Assembly: GCF_000020005.1 (NCBI RefSeq)
Contig: NC_010718.1
Span: 1,697,695-1,761,694 of the forward strand
From: Natranaerobius thermophilus JW/NM-WN-LF
Lineage (GTDB): Bacteria; Bacillota; Natranaerobiia; Natranaerobiales; Natranaerobiaceae
Length of the DNA stretch: 64,000 nucleotides
Direction of reading: 5' to 3'
Both the position numbers and the translations under genes were made by a program. This document shows positions 33,426-42,217 of the stretch, piece by piece. How positions within the stretch are numbered: position 1 is the stretch's first letter; the number at the start of each line of letters is the position of its first letter. Below the pieces are notes generated by a model. It had not been told where the DNA came from. It worked only from the letters and a program-made list of their open reading frames with translations, and did not search any database.

Positions 33426-36090
33426 GCATATCTTCTCCTTTCTGTTCAAAAAAATCTAGCACATATTCTAATTCTTCTTCAGGAGTTGTAACCAGTCCGT
33501 CTAATCTTGCTTTTCTAACTTCTTCTAAAGCCGTTTTATAAACAGGACCTGGCTTTATCCCTAGAGTTTTAAGATCTTCCCCAGTAATACTAACTCCAGC
33601 TCCAATTAACTCCTCTAGATAGTAATATATTTTGTTCTTTATTTTTTGATTCTCCTTATCAGCTAACACAAATAGAATAGTTTCCAGAGGAATCTCTTCT
33701 AAATTTTGTACTAGTTCACTATTTTTCTCGGTATACTCTAATTTACTAGAAAGGGATTCCGTTTCTTTAACTGTTGTTATAATTACATCCCTTATTTTTT
33801 GTGGCACTTTTAAACGTTCTAAAATCGAGCTAATTATCGGTAACGGTTGATCCTGCAACAAGCATGAAAATACCATAGCTTCTTTACTGACAAACTTTTC
33901 TTGTTTTTGTTTATTTTCTCGTTCATACCAGTTCAAAATATCATAAATGTTTTGCAATTTTACTAACTTATCTTGAGATACATTTAAATTTGGAAATATT
34001 TTTGTAAATATCCCCAGTTCATCCATACGGCGAAAAGTGTTTACGGCTTCATCTTCGTCAACTATATTTCGCAGTTCTTCATACAATCTCTCACCAGGTA
34101 GTTTATCAAGTACACCTGTTTCCAAGCTATTTTTTATGAAAATTAGAGTTTGCTCTTCAATATTGAAATTGAATCGTGATTCAAACCTAATAGCACGAAA
34201 AATTCTTGTAGGATCTTCTACAAAACTTAGATTATATAATACCCTGATAACTCCTTTTTTTAGATCTTTTGTTCCACCAAAGAAATCCAATAATTTCCCA
34301 AAGGAATTACAATTTAACTCTACAGCTAATGTATTTATGGTAAAATCTCGCCTGTATAGATCTTGTTTTATGGTACTTTCTTCAACTTCCGGTGATGCTG
34401 CAGGAAAAGCATAATATTCTATTCTAGCTGTGGCAAAATCTATTCTCGTGCCTGAACGCAAGGTTAAACGAGCAGTTTGAAATTGAGAAAATGTTTTTAA
34501 ATCTCCATTCAAGTGTTTACTGACTAATTTTGCAAAACTAATGGCATCTTGTTCTATGACTAAATCTATATCCAAATTATCTTTACCTAAAAGTAAATCT
34601 CTTATAAATCCGCCAACACCATAAACTTTAAAACCTTCTTTATCTGCCTTTTGGCCAATTAAATATAAAACTCCAAGAATTTTGCTAGGTAACCGACGTG
34701 CCATTAATTCAGTAATATCTTCAGAAAATTCATCAAGTTCTTTTAAGTATAAATTAGTTCGCTCTTGTTCCTCAGTTAATTGACCGTGCTGTATTTTTAA
34801 TAAATTCGTTCTAGTAACTATTCCTATCAAATTGGCATTTGAATCAATAACTGGCAAACGTCCGATATCATTAGATACCATTAAGTGTTGAATTTCCTTA
34901 ATAGAAGTGTCCGGTGAAATAGAAATAACTTTTTGAGACATATACCCCTTGACCGGAGAATGACCAAATCCATGATGTTTAGCTTTTTCTATATCTCTTC
35001 TAGAAATAACTCCAACAATTTTACCAGCTTCATCATCAATATCATTCTGTTTATCTTGTACTACTGGTAAACCACTATGACCGTATTTATGTAATAAATG
35101 ATCAGCTTCTTGTATTGTAGTAGATGACGAAATTGTTTTAACTGGAGCTGACATGATAGCTTTAGCAGTTAATAGAACAGGTAAATGCAATTTTAAGGAT
35201 TCAATAAGTTCAGTTTCGATATGTTGTAGATCACCATGTTTTATAGTAGCAGAGGCAGCTTGATCATGTCCTTTTCCACTAAAAGGAGACAAGATCCTGC
35301 TGACATTAATTTCTTCTCTTCGACTTCTACCAATAACGAATACTTTCTTGTCCATTTTTACTATAATAAAAAATAAGTCTACATCTTCAATTTCCATTAA
35401 CTTATGTACTAAAGCTGCCGCTCCACTGAAATATTCTTCCCGTTCTGTTATAGAAAGTCCAATTTCATAATCATTAATATTTAAATACTTGGTATTAGAT
35501 ATAAGTTCATCTAATAGACCTCTTTGAGCTTGTGTTAAAATGATGGTTACATAGTCCCTGATAATATCCACATCTGCTCCCCACTCTAGGAGTTGGGCAA
35601 CGGCTCTCACATCCCTAGCAGTAACATGAGAAAATGTCAGGTTCCCTGTATCTTCATAAATCCCCATGGCTATTACAGTTGCTTCCAAGGGAGATAATTC
35701 AATTTCTTTGTTCATTAATTCTTCAACAAGAATTGTACTTGTTGCCCCTACTTCATGATTAATCTCTATTGTAGGGTTTTGAGAAAGATTTTTGTATTCA
35801 TGATGGTCGTAGATGATTAGCTGTTCCACTTGCGGTAAAATAGATGATAATTTTCCAATGCGTTTTTCATCACTAGTATCTACCATGGTCAAGGTATTTA
35901 CTTTATGTAAATCAAAATTGATTCTTTCAACAAATGAAAAAGTATCTTTGTATAGTGAGTAAAAAGCTCTGACATTTTGATTTAATTTTGGTGGTAGTAC
36001 CATTTTAGTGTCAGGATTCAATTTATTATAAGCTAACATTGCGGCTAATCCATCGAAATCTAAATTTTGATGTGATGTCACTACTTTCAT
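33418..36090 (-). CDS. DHH phosphoesterase, CBS and tRNA nucleotidyltransferase fusion
   Basis: An 890-residue three-part protein. Residues about 1-300 form a DHH/DHHA1 phosphoesterase (HQNLDFDG, VDTSD, DHH at 95-97, GHDQAAS). Two CBS repeats follow (about 310-435). The rest is a class II CCA-adding/poly(A) polymerase type nucleotidyltransferase: GGFIRDLLLG, the DIDLV catalytic carboxylates, RRDFTINTLA and the RIFRAIRFESRF region. It likely acts on tRNA 3' ends, and the DHH part may remove or process nucleotides. Such fusions are known in Firmicutes and Aquificae. Whether it adds CC, A or all of CCA cannot be told. The start is ATG at 36090. It overlaps the protease gene by eight bases. Confidence 0.9.
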   Translation of the reverse strand: MKVVTSHQNLDFDGLAAMLAYNKLNPDTKMVLPPKLNQNVRAFYSLYKDTFSFVERINFDLHKVNTLTMVDTSDEKRIGKLSSILPQVEQLIIYDHHEYKNLSQNPTIEINHEVGATSTILVEELMNKEIELSPLEATVIAMGIYEDTGNLTFSHVTARDVRAVAQLLEWGADVDIIRDYVTIILTQAQRGLLDELISNTKYLNINDYEIGLSITEREEYFSGAAALVHKLMEIEDVDLFFIIVKMDKKVFVIGRSRREEINVSRILSPFSGKGHDQAASATIKHGDLQHIETELIESLKLHLPVLLTAKAIMSAPVKTISSSTTIQEADHLLHKYGHSGLPVVQDKQNDIDDEAGKIVGVISRRDIEKAKHHGFGHSPVKGYMSQKVISISPDTSIKEIQHLMVSNDIGRLPVIDSNANLIGIVTRTNLLKIQHGQLTEEQERTNLYLKELDEFSEDITELMARRLPSKILGVLYLIGQKADKEGFKVYGVGGFIRDLLLGKDNLDIDLVIEQDAISFAKLVSKHLNGDLKTFSQFQTARLTLRSGTRIDFATARIEYYAFPAASPEVEESTIKQDLYRRDFTINTLAVELNCNSFGKLLDFFGGTKDLKKGVIRVLYNLSFVEDPTRIFRAIRFESRFNFNIEEQTLIFIKNSLETGVLDKLPGERLYEELRNIVDEDEAVNTFRRMDELGIFTKIFPNLNVSQDKLVKLQNIYDILNWYERENKQKQEKFVSKEAMVFSCLLQDQPLPIISSILERLKVPQKIRDVIITTVKETESLSSKLEYTEKNSELVQNLEEIPLETILFVLADKENQKIKNKIYYYLEELIGAGVSITGEDLKTLGIKPGPVYKTALEEVRKARLDGLVTTPEEELEYVLDFFEQKGEDMHG

Positions 36091-36158
36091 GTCCGGATCA
36101 GCCCCCCCTTTTATTTACTCGTTACATTATATCACAGTTATACAGGGAACAAAAGAAA

Positions 36159-36196
36159 AGCAACCCCTTTAAACAGTAGCTCTAAAGGGGTTGCTC
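36159..36196 (-). terminator. Terminator at the end of the activase-related pair
   Basis: AGCAACCCCTTT and AAAGGGGTTGCT form a 12-base stem with a 14-base loop; the T-rich tract TTTTCTTTTG follows on the minus strand. The stop of the 36182-37291 gene lies in the loop side. Confidence 0.85.
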
Positions 36197-37291
36197 GACT
36201 TTTGATTTTTGATTTGTGTTGTTTTGGTTTATCAGTAAATCGCAAAATGCTTCCAATCTTGTATTTAATCCTGCAAAACCTTTATGTTCATCTAAAATTA
36301 CTGTTAACACAGGAATATCATAGTCATGGGAAACCTTATTCATAATTCCTTGAGCTATGATTTCAGGTGTACATGTAAACGGAAATAAGTGAACTATTCC
36401 ACTGCAACCTTCTTTAGCTTTTAAAACAGCTTCACCAATGGATTCCTGACCATGGCCACCAACAAATCTTTTTATATATGGTCTAGCCTCCTTAATAACT
36501 GAATTACTCCTGTTTAAACCAAAAGGACCTAATATAATATTATCTCTAATCCAATCGCTGAGATAAATTCCTCTTTCTACTTCTACACCATATTGCCCTA
36601 AAACCTTTTCAATTTCCATATTGGCTGTATTTTCAATGATCATAAAAATTTCCCCTACTAAAGCAACTTTTACTGGATTATTGTCCTTATTAACTAGCTT
36701 TAATAATTCTGTTCTAGTTGTTTGATACCCCTCATTTAACGCTGATACATTTTGAAAATCTACAATTTTTTCTTTAAATTGATTTTCAAGGTAATCCACA
36801 TCTTTATGCATATTGGTTCTCGGTCTAACATAGTTTAACAATTTATTAAGATCATCTAAAATTTTTATTTTATGGAAGGTTGTTCGTAAAGCATGTATAA
36901 TAGTTTTCCAGTCATTATTATTACGTAGTTTGCCTAAATCTTTAATTGTTTTGTTAAAATTTCCGGCAGCAGGTGGGTCTACCACTATTATATCAAAATT
37001 GTAGTTCAGGCTTTCTAGAATTTGCTTTTCAACTACTGCGTAATATCCGAATCTACAAGGACCTACACCACCTAACATGGCAATAGTATCGGCACCTTGC
37101 TCAAAAGCTTCAATAAAGTTTCCTACATTAATTTTCAAAGGGAAACAAGCAAATTCTGGAGAATACTTTGAACCTAATTCTATTGTTTTTTGAGTAATGG
37201 GTGGTGGAGGTATAACTTCAAAGCCTAAACTCTTAAATAATGACATCATAGGTAAAAATAAGCTGCCCATATGGGGAAAAGTTATTTTCAT
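36182..37291 (-). CDS. 2-hydroxyacyl-CoA dehydratase/activase-related protein
   Basis: Related to DUF2229 and the 2-hydroxyglutaryl-CoA dehydratase component family. It starts MKITFPHMGSLFLPMM and contains the conserved CFPLKINVGN segment near 60, GGVGPCRFGYY near 95 and HLFPFTCTPEI near 310; these Cys could bind an iron-sulfur cluster. Length is 369. Proteins of this pair are common in Clostridia near activator ATPases; here the ATPase (BadF type) is absent. It overlaps its relative upstream by four bases. The substrate is unknown, and a role in reductive anaerobic chemistry is inference from the family. Confidence 0.75.
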   Translation of the reverse strand: MKITFPHMGSLFLPMMSLFKSLGFEVIPPPPITQKTIELGSKYSPEFACFPLKINVGNFIEAFEQGADTIAMLGGVGPCRFGYYAVVEKQILESLNYNFDIIVVDPPAAGNFNKTIKDLGKLRNNNDWKTIIHALRTTFHKIKILDDLNKLLNYVRPRTNMHKDVDYLENQFKEKIVDFQNVSALNEGYQTTRTELLKLVNKDNNPVKVALVGEIFMIIENTANMEIEKVLGQYGVEVERGIYLSDWIRDNIILGPFGLNRSNSVIKEARPYIKRFVGGHGQESIGEAVLKAKEGCSGIVHLFPFTCTPEIIAQGIMNKVSHDYDIPVLTVILDEHKGFAGLNTRLEAFCDLLINQNNTNQKSKVEQPL

Positions 37292-38262
37292 ATAGCTTGT
37301 TTCCTCCTTCTCAGCATATCGATAAAAGCTTCTAAACGTGTAATAACTCCTGATTTTCCCGTGTGTTCATCTAAAGTGAGTATCAATAAGGGAATGTTAT
37401 GTTTTGCGCATTCTCGTTCACATATCTCGATAATAAGTGAATCTGGACCACAACCAAAGGCAACCGGGATAATAATTCCATCTACTTCTCTAGTTTCAAC
37501 CTGTCTTAAGACAGCCCCCAATATTTCTTCACCAAAAGTCCAAAAAGTTGGTTTGTAAAGTAATGACAGACCATTTTTCAGTTCTTCTCTAGTATACATT
37601 TCACATGTAATAGCTTTAATATTACAGTCAGATAGATAATTTATTAGACCCATATTAATAAAATCATCATTGACATTATATGTATGGCCAAAAACTCCTA
37701 TCCTCATCTCGGGAGCTCGCTCTAATATCTCCCTCCTATTTTTGTCAATACTTTGTGACAACAACTCAGAAGGTAATTGGCCCTCTTTTAACTTGTTTGT
37801 GTAAATGGATTGATTTTTTTTTGCTTTTTGGAATGCAGACCATAGCTGATATTTTGGACTTTGCAACAAATCACTTAGATACATTAACTGTTTTGCAAAA
37901 TGCCAGTTCCCTTTTTTAAAATTGATCTCTATATCGATAATTGACTCTGGTGAGATTGTGTTTGAGGAAATTAAAATATCTGATAATGCAAAGAGTTTGG
38001 GACAATAAAAAGTGTTTTTGTCCACACTTACTACTCGCGGCATAAAAACTCGATCAACATTACCTACCAGGTCTAAAACGTGACCAAAATAAACCTTTAC
38101 AGGCAAACATACATCGTCAACTGCAGTTTTAACGCCTTTATTTAAAATCTCTTTATTCGTTTTTTTAGATATATGTACTTTGTGACCTAAGCTCTCAAAA
38201 AAAGTCTTCCAAAATGGAAAATAATCATAGTACAGTAAAGCTCTTGGAATTCCTATATTCAT
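37288..38262 (-). CDS. Second activase-related protein (DUF2229 type)
   Basis: A 325-residue protein that begins MNIGIPRALLYYDYFPFW, the DUF2229 signature, with VDDVCLPVKVYFGH near 70 and FGCGPDSLI near 270. The Cys at CLPVK and GCGPD match cluster-binding positions in the partner gene. It ends with the same DEHTGKSGVITRLEAF motif as the next gene (DEHKGFAGLNTRLEAF), so the two are paralogues that arose by duplication. The ATG at 38262 follows AGGAGG at seven bases. The two genes overlap by four bases, so they probably form a heterodimer. No activator ATPase is seen in the window. Confidence 0.78.
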   Translation of the reverse strand: MNIGIPRALLYYDYFPFWKTFFESLGHKVHISKKTNKEILNKGVKTAVDDVCLPVKVYFGHVLDLVGNVDRVFMPRVVSVDKNTFYCPKLFALSDILISSNTISPESIIDIEINFKKGNWHFAKQLMYLSDLLQSPKYQLWSAFQKAKKNQSIYTNKLKEGQLPSELLSQSIDKNRREILERAPEMRIGVFGHTYNVNDDFINMGLINYLSDCNIKAITCEMYTREELKNGLSLLYKPTFWTFGEEILGAVLRQVETREVDGIIIPVAFGCGPDSLIIEICERECAKHNIPLLILTLDEHTGKSGVITRLEAFIDMLRRRKQAI

Positions 38263-38313
38263 CACTATTCCTCCTGTAATAACATCGCCTCTGCATTGCC
38301 TTAGCCTAAGTGC

Positions 38314-38667
38314 TTATCCTTTGGGATCAAAAATCAGGGCCATAAAAAAACCAAATATAATTGCTGCTGTGATGCCAGTACTAGTTAATTCAAACATTCC
38401 TGTTAGCACTCCGATAACACCAAATCTAGCAGCTTCGGCAATTGCACCCTGTACTAAAGAATTTCCAAAACTAGCTATCGGAATAAAGGCTCCAGCACCA
38501 GCAAATTCAATTAAAGGTTCATAAAGATTTAATCCTGAAGCAATTCCACCACCTACGACAAAGGTTACTAAAACATGAGCTGGAGTCATTCTAGTTAGAT
38601 CTAACAATAACTGACCAACTATACAGAATAAACCTCCCACAAAAAAAGCTGTTAAATAACTACCCAT
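38314..38667 (-). CDS. spoVAE: Stage V sporulation protein AE (AEb part)
   Basis: Membrane component of the SpoVA channel that moves dipicolinic acid into the forespore and out during germination. The 117-residue protein has about three to four hydrophobic segments and the GGIASGLNLYEPLIEFAGAGA signature in pieces, typical of SpoVAEb. The ATG at 38667 has GGTGA upstream. It overlaps spoVAD by eight bases and closes the spoVAC-spoVAD-spoVAE set. Confidence 0.93.
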   Translation of the reverse strand: MGSYLTAFFVGGLFCIVGQLLLDLTRMTPAHVLVTFVVGGGIASGLNLYEPLIEFAGAGAFIPIASFGNSLVQGAIAEAARFGVIGVLTGMFELTSTGITAAIIFGFFMALIFDPKG

Positions 38668-39703
38668 TTGAATCACCAATCTTTTGTTGTTCTAAAGCAA
38701 CTGCATGACAAATTGTGGGAATAGTTATATTTTGTTGAACAATTTGAGGGTTATGTAAAGCACCAGTAGCCATAACAAGAGCCCGATTTATTTTATTGTT
38801 CTGAAATAAATTGTAGATATAGCTGTAAGTAACTACTGCTGAACAAGCACATCCGCTAGCCCCAGCGTGTACATCTTGATTACTATCAAAAATCATAACA
38901 CCACAATCATAATGGTTATCTTGAACATTTATTCCATCATTTTCACAAAGTTCTTTAAACATAGTAGTACCCTGTATTCCCAAATCTCCAGTCACGATCA
39001 TGTCGTAGTCAGTTACGTTCTGTCCAGTATCAGATAAATGTTGTTTTAAAGTATCATAAGCAGCTGGAGCCATGGCTGATCCTAGGTCATAGGCATCTGA
39101 AACTCCCCAATCCATTACTTTACCTGGTGTAACATAGGAAACATAAGGTCCATTACCTTGATGAGAAATTATGGCAGCTCCGCCACCTGAAACTGTCCAT
39201 TGAGCATAAGGTGGTCGCTGACCTCCATATTCAGTCGGAAATCTAAACTGTCTCTCTAAACCTTTATTATGGCTAGATGTGGCTGTTAAAACATTTGAAG
39301 CCATTCCTCCATCAACCATGATTGAGGATAGTAGTAAACCCTCGGCCATAGTAGAACAAGCACCAAATAACCCAAAATATGGTATTTGTAATTTTTTTGC
39401 TACTAAATTAGATGATACTGTCTGATTTAATAAGTCACCAGAGAAAAGATAATCTATTTGATTTAAGTCGAGTTTCGCATTTCCCAAAGCATGCTGGCAA
39501 GCTCTATACAAAAATTCACTTTCTGCTTGTTCCCAACTTGACATTCCAAGTAGCTCATCTTGAGTTATCTCATGAAAATTTATAGCTAAAGGACCATTCC
39601 CTTCCTTTGGTCCAACTACTGTTCCCGTACCTTTAATCGTCGGACTATATTGTAGATAACTAGTCTGTTGACCAATTTTTTTCCTGGCGGCATGTGAACT
39701 CAT
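38660..39703 (-). CDS. spoVAD: Stage V sporulation protein AD
   Basis: Soluble, thiolase-fold subunit of the SpoVA complex; in B. subtilis it binds dipicolinic acid. The QTSYLQYSP start, GACSTMAEGL near 110 and the HAGASGCACSAV segment near 275 match the family, which keeps the thiolase fold without the enzymatic activity. Length (347) is typical. The ATG follows AAAGGAGCAG. It lies between spoVAC and spoVAE, as in all minimal spoVA operons. Confidence 0.96.
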   Translation of the reverse strand: MSSHAARKKIGQQTSYLQYSPTIKGTGTVVGPKEGNGPLAINFHEITQDELLGMSSWEQAESEFLYRACQHALGNAKLDLNQIDYLFSGDLLNQTVSSNLVAKKLQIPYFGLFGACSTMAEGLLLSSIMVDGGMASNVLTATSSHNKGLERQFRFPTEYGGQRPPYAQWTVSGGGAAIISHQGNGPYVSYVTPGKVMDWGVSDAYDLGSAMAPAAYDTLKQHLSDTGQNVTDYDMIVTGDLGIQGTTMFKELCENDGINVQDNHYDCGVMIFDSNQDVHAGASGCACSAVVTYSYIYNLFQNNKINRALVMATGALHNPQIVQQNITIPTICHAVALEQQKIGDSNG

Positions 39704-39722
39704 CTTACTGCTCCTTTCAATA

Positions 39723-40160
39723 TTAAATTATTGCTGAAATCAGACCAATAATAAAAGCTGTCACCACTCCATAGACGATGACAGAACCGGCCAATATAAA
39801 CATTTTCGAAGCGACTCCTAGAACATATCCTTCTCTTTTAAATTCTAAAGCAGACGATGTTATTGAATTAGCAAAACCAGTTACTGGTACAGCAGTACCT
39901 GCACCCGCAAATTTGGCTATTTTATCAAAAACTCCTAATCCAGTTGCTAAAGCTGCTAAAAATATAATTGTTGCCACAGCTGGGTCTACCGCATCTTCTT
40001 GACTATAACCGATATACATATAAAGATTATATATTGCCTGACCTAGAACACAAATTAATCCACCAACTACAAAAGCATTTAAAACATTCTTCAATAATGG
40101 AGGTTTGGGATGTTTTTCTTTTGCTAACTGACTATAATTTTGTTGAATGCGTTTATCCAT
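39723..40160 (-). CDS. spoVAC: Stage V sporulation protein AC
   Basis: Mechanosensitive-type membrane component of the SpoVA channel, with about four hydrophobic segments and the GGLICVLGQ and GAGTAVPVTGFANSI motifs of the SpoVAC/AE superfamily. The ATG at 40160 is chosen because GAGGTG stands six to eight bases upstream, giving 145 residues; the longer reading frame has no site. The operon contains only AC, AD and AE; spoVAA, AB and AF are not in this window. That minimal set is common in Clostridia. Confidence 0.95.
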   Translation of the reverse strand: MDKRIQQNYSQLAKEKHPKPPLLKNVLNAFVVGGLICVLGQAIYNLYMYIGYSQEDAVDPAVATIIFLAALATGLGVFDKIAKFAGAGTAVPVTGFANSITSSALEFKREGYVLGVASKMFILAGSVIVYGVVTAFIIGLISAII

Positions 40161-40216
40161 AATCATCACCTCTACAATATATTCTTTCATGGTATCCATG
40201 AACTATACATAAAAAA

Positions 40217-40240
40217 GCACCCAACTAAATATTTGGGTGC
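40217..40240 (-). terminator. Terminator after dodecin
   Basis: GCACCCAA and TTGGGTGC form an eight-base stem with an eight-base loop and a following TTTTTTATG on the minus strand. It separates the dodecin gene from spoVAC. Confidence 0.88.
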
Positions 40241-40263
40241 GCTTACATTTCAGATAAGTTAAA

Positions 40264-40467
40264 TTATTTTTTTATACCAAAAGCTACTTTTACATTAGCT
40301 TTATATTCTACCAATCTACCATTATCTACATCTGCTGTCATATTGTAAACTTCCACACCAGCGATATTGTCAATGGTTTTAGAAGCTTCATGAACAGCAT
40401 TTTCAATAGCTTGTTCCCAACTTTCCGTTGATTCGCCAACTAATTCTACTACTTTTACGGTATCCAA
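40264..40467 (-). CDS. Dodecin family flavin-binding protein
   Basis: A 67-residue dodecin: KVVELVGESTESWEQAI and the VKVAFGIKK end define the family, which forms a hollow dodecamer that binds and stores flavins, sometimes CoA. Length is as expected after choosing the TTG at 40467, with AGGAGG six bases upstream; a longer start would add ten unrelated residues. It stands alone between sigF and spoVAC with its own terminator, which is an unusual place. A link to sporulation is not known to me. Confidence 0.9.
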   Translation of the reverse strand: MDTVKVVELVGESTESWEQAIENAVHEASKTIDNIAGVEVYNMTADVDNGRLVEYKANVKVAFGIKK

Positions 40468-40533
40468 ATTGTTACCTCCTTTGCCATCTTTATTCATAGT
40501 TTTTCACATAAAGTTCTAGTTATACTATAATAA

Positions 40534-41295
40534 TTAATTATCAATTAAATCACGCTGTAAGTTATTGAGAATACGGCGTTCCATTCTCGAAACCTGAACT
40601 TGTGACATCCCTAGTATTACTCCAGTCTCTTGTTGACTTTTTTCCAAAAAATATCTCAAAACAATTAATCTTCTCTTTTTTTGATCCAGTTTTTTCAGTA
40701 ATTCTTGAATTGTTAATTCATTATGAATTTTAGCATCAAAAGAGTTATCGGGAATAGTATCAATCAGAGCTTTCTCGCTTTCGTGATTATGCTCATCAGA
40801 TACTGGTTTATCTAAAGAAATCAATTCTTGATTAGCTTCTTCAGCAGTTGCCAGTTCTTCTTTTGATACTTCTAACTCGTCTGCTACTTCACTAATAGTT
40901 GGCTCTCTACGCAATTTAAGAGTTAACCATCTTTTGACTTCTTTAGAGCGATTAAATAATTCTTTAAGATTTCTACTTACTTTTATTGGATGGTCATCAC
41001 GCAAAAAAGTTTTAATTTCACCAATAATCAAAGGAACTGCATAGGTCGAAAATCTCACTTCTTTACGATAATCAAATTTATCAATAGCCTTAATCAATCC
41101 CATTAAACCAAGTTGAGTTAAATCTTCTTCTTCGATGCCAGAACCTACAAATCTTTTCACAACTGATTTTACCAAATTAATGTTTTCCTCTATAATTATC
41201 TTTCTCGCTTCTCTATCTCCTTTTTGTTGCCATTTCTTGATTAATTCAATAGTATTATCAGTTGCTTTATGATATTTATGAGTATTTGCCCTCAT
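40534..41295 (-). CDS. sigF: RNA polymerase sigma factor F, forespore-specific
   Basis: The first forespore-specific sigma factor, held by SpoIIAB until septation. Region 2 (NLVKSVVKRFVGSGIEEEDL in pieces, about 40-65, and RFSTYAVPLIIGEIK), region 3 and region 4 (IVLRYFLEKSQQETG, with helix-turn-helix MSQVQVSRMERR) are all intact. Length (253) is right. AAGGAG precedes the ATG. It is the third gene of spoIIAA-spoIIAB-sigF with a five-base gap to spoIIAB. Its regulon in this window would likely include gerW and the spoVA genes by analogy. Confidence 0.97.
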   Translation of the reverse strand: MRANTHKYHKATDNTIELIKKWQQKGDREARKIIIEENINLVKSVVKRFVGSGIEEEDLTQLGLMGLIKAIDKFDYRKEVRFSTYAVPLIIGEIKTFLRDDHPIKVSRNLKELFNRSKEVKRWLTLKLRREPTISEVADELEVSKEELATAEEANQELISLDKPVSDEHNHESEKALIDTIPDNSFDAKIHNELTIQELLKKLDQKKRRLIVLRYFLEKSQQETGVILGMSQVQVSRMERRILNNLQRDLIDN

Positions 41296-41300
41296 AACAA

Positions 41301-41741
41301 TTACTCCTTAATTGAAGAACTAAATTTTTTCTTCATTCTCACAGTTGTTCCCTGATTCAAATTAGAAGTGATCTCCACAGAATCCATAAAATTTTCCATT
41401 ATAGTGAAGCCCATTCCCGAACGTTCTAATTCTGGCCTAGTGGTATATAAAGGTTCTTTGACTTTATTCAAGTTGCTAATGCCTACTCCATAATCTTGAA
41501 TTTCTAAAAATAATTCATCGTCTTCAATTTTTGCAATAATCTTTATTTCACCAATTTCATCGGGATATCCATGAATAGTACTGTTTGTTACTGCCTCACT
41601 AACTGCAGTTTTAACATCATTAATCTCCTCAATGGTCGGGTCTATCCTGGAAACAAAAGCAGCCACAACAACCCGACAAAAGGATTCATTTTGAGAATTA
41701 CTGGATACTTTTAATTCCATATAGTTATTAGTTGTAGTCAT
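41301..41741 (-). CDS. spoIIAB: Anti-sigma F factor and SpoIIAA kinase
   Basis: Binds sigma F or phosphorylates SpoIIAA depending on nucleotide state. The GHKL ATPase motifs are present: AVSEAVTNSTIHGYP (N box) near 45-60, the EIQDYGVGI (G1) motif near 83 and GMGFTIMENFMD (G2 lid) near 110. Length is 146. GAGGGGAGAG precedes the ATG. It follows spoIIAA by 18 bases and precedes sigF by five, so the three are coordinately made. Confidence 0.96.
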   Translation of the reverse strand: MTTTNNYMELKVSSNSQNESFCRVVVAAFVSRIDPTIEEINDVKTAVSEAVTNSTIHGYPDEIGEIKIIAKIEDDELFLEIQDYGVGISNLNKVKEPLYTTRPELERSGMGFTIMENFMDSVEITSNLNQGTTVRMKKKFSSSIKE

Positions 41742-41759
41742 ATTCTCTCCCCTCTCTCC

Positions 41760-42095
41760 TTATAATTTTTCATCAACCTCAGATAATGAGTCATAACATT
41801 TAACTAACTTTAATAAACCAGAAAATTTAGCGATTTTGGTCACCTGAGAATTCATGCCACTGACAATGACTTGTCCATTAAGTGATGAAACTTTTTTATA
41901 GCGTCCTAGAATCACTCCTACTCCGGAACTATCCATAAATTGTAATTGAGACATGTCCAAAATTAGCTCATCAAAAATTCCCTTATTGAGTTCATTATCA
42001 ATTACATCCCTAAAGTATTCAGATGAATGATGGTCTAATTCACCGCTCATCTTTACAATTAACTTGTTTCCCCGTTTTTTTAATTCCATTTCCAT
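41760..42095 (-). CDS. spoIIAA: Anti-anti-sigma F factor
   Basis: STAS-domain protein that releases sigma F by binding SpoIIAB. The phosphorylated serine is in QFMDSSGVGVILG (about residues 56-57). Length is 111 using the ATG at 42095 with GGAGGGG five bases upstream; a start five codons earlier overlaps that site. The preceding 120 bases hold a strong hairpin at the dacF end and may carry a separate spoIIA promoter, which I could not place firmly. Confidence 0.95.
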   Translation of the reverse strand: MEMELKKRGNKLIVKMSGELDHHSSEYFRDVIDNELNKGIFDELILDMSQLQFMDSSGVGVILGRYKKVSSLNGQVIVSGMNSQVTKIAKFSGLLKLVKCYDSLSEVDEKL

Positions 42096-42184
42096 ATATT
42101 CCCCTCCCAAAGGTATAGTAATTAAATTACAACGTTTTCAGGTAAAGTTTTGTTCTACTCCTGTAAAGAAAACTCCTTCCATAA

Positions 42185-42217
42185 GAGGAAAAATTGCACA
42201 AAGTGCAATTTTTCCTC
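42185..42217. terminator. Hairpin between dacF and spoIIAA
   Basis: GAGGAAAAATTGCAC and GTGCAATTTTTCCTC form a perfect 15-base stem around AAA, overlapping the dacF stop. It could end dacF transcription or lower read-through into spoIIA. It is AT-rich inside and is not followed by a long T run on the minus strand. Confidence 0.6.

Noticed and set aside
42133..42162. Sigma-H-like promoter before spoIIAA (AGGAGTA and GAAAACG)
   Set aside because: The spacer is about 16 bases instead of the 12-13 expected, and the -10 lacks GAAT. A separate spoIIA promoter is plausible, but this match is too weak.
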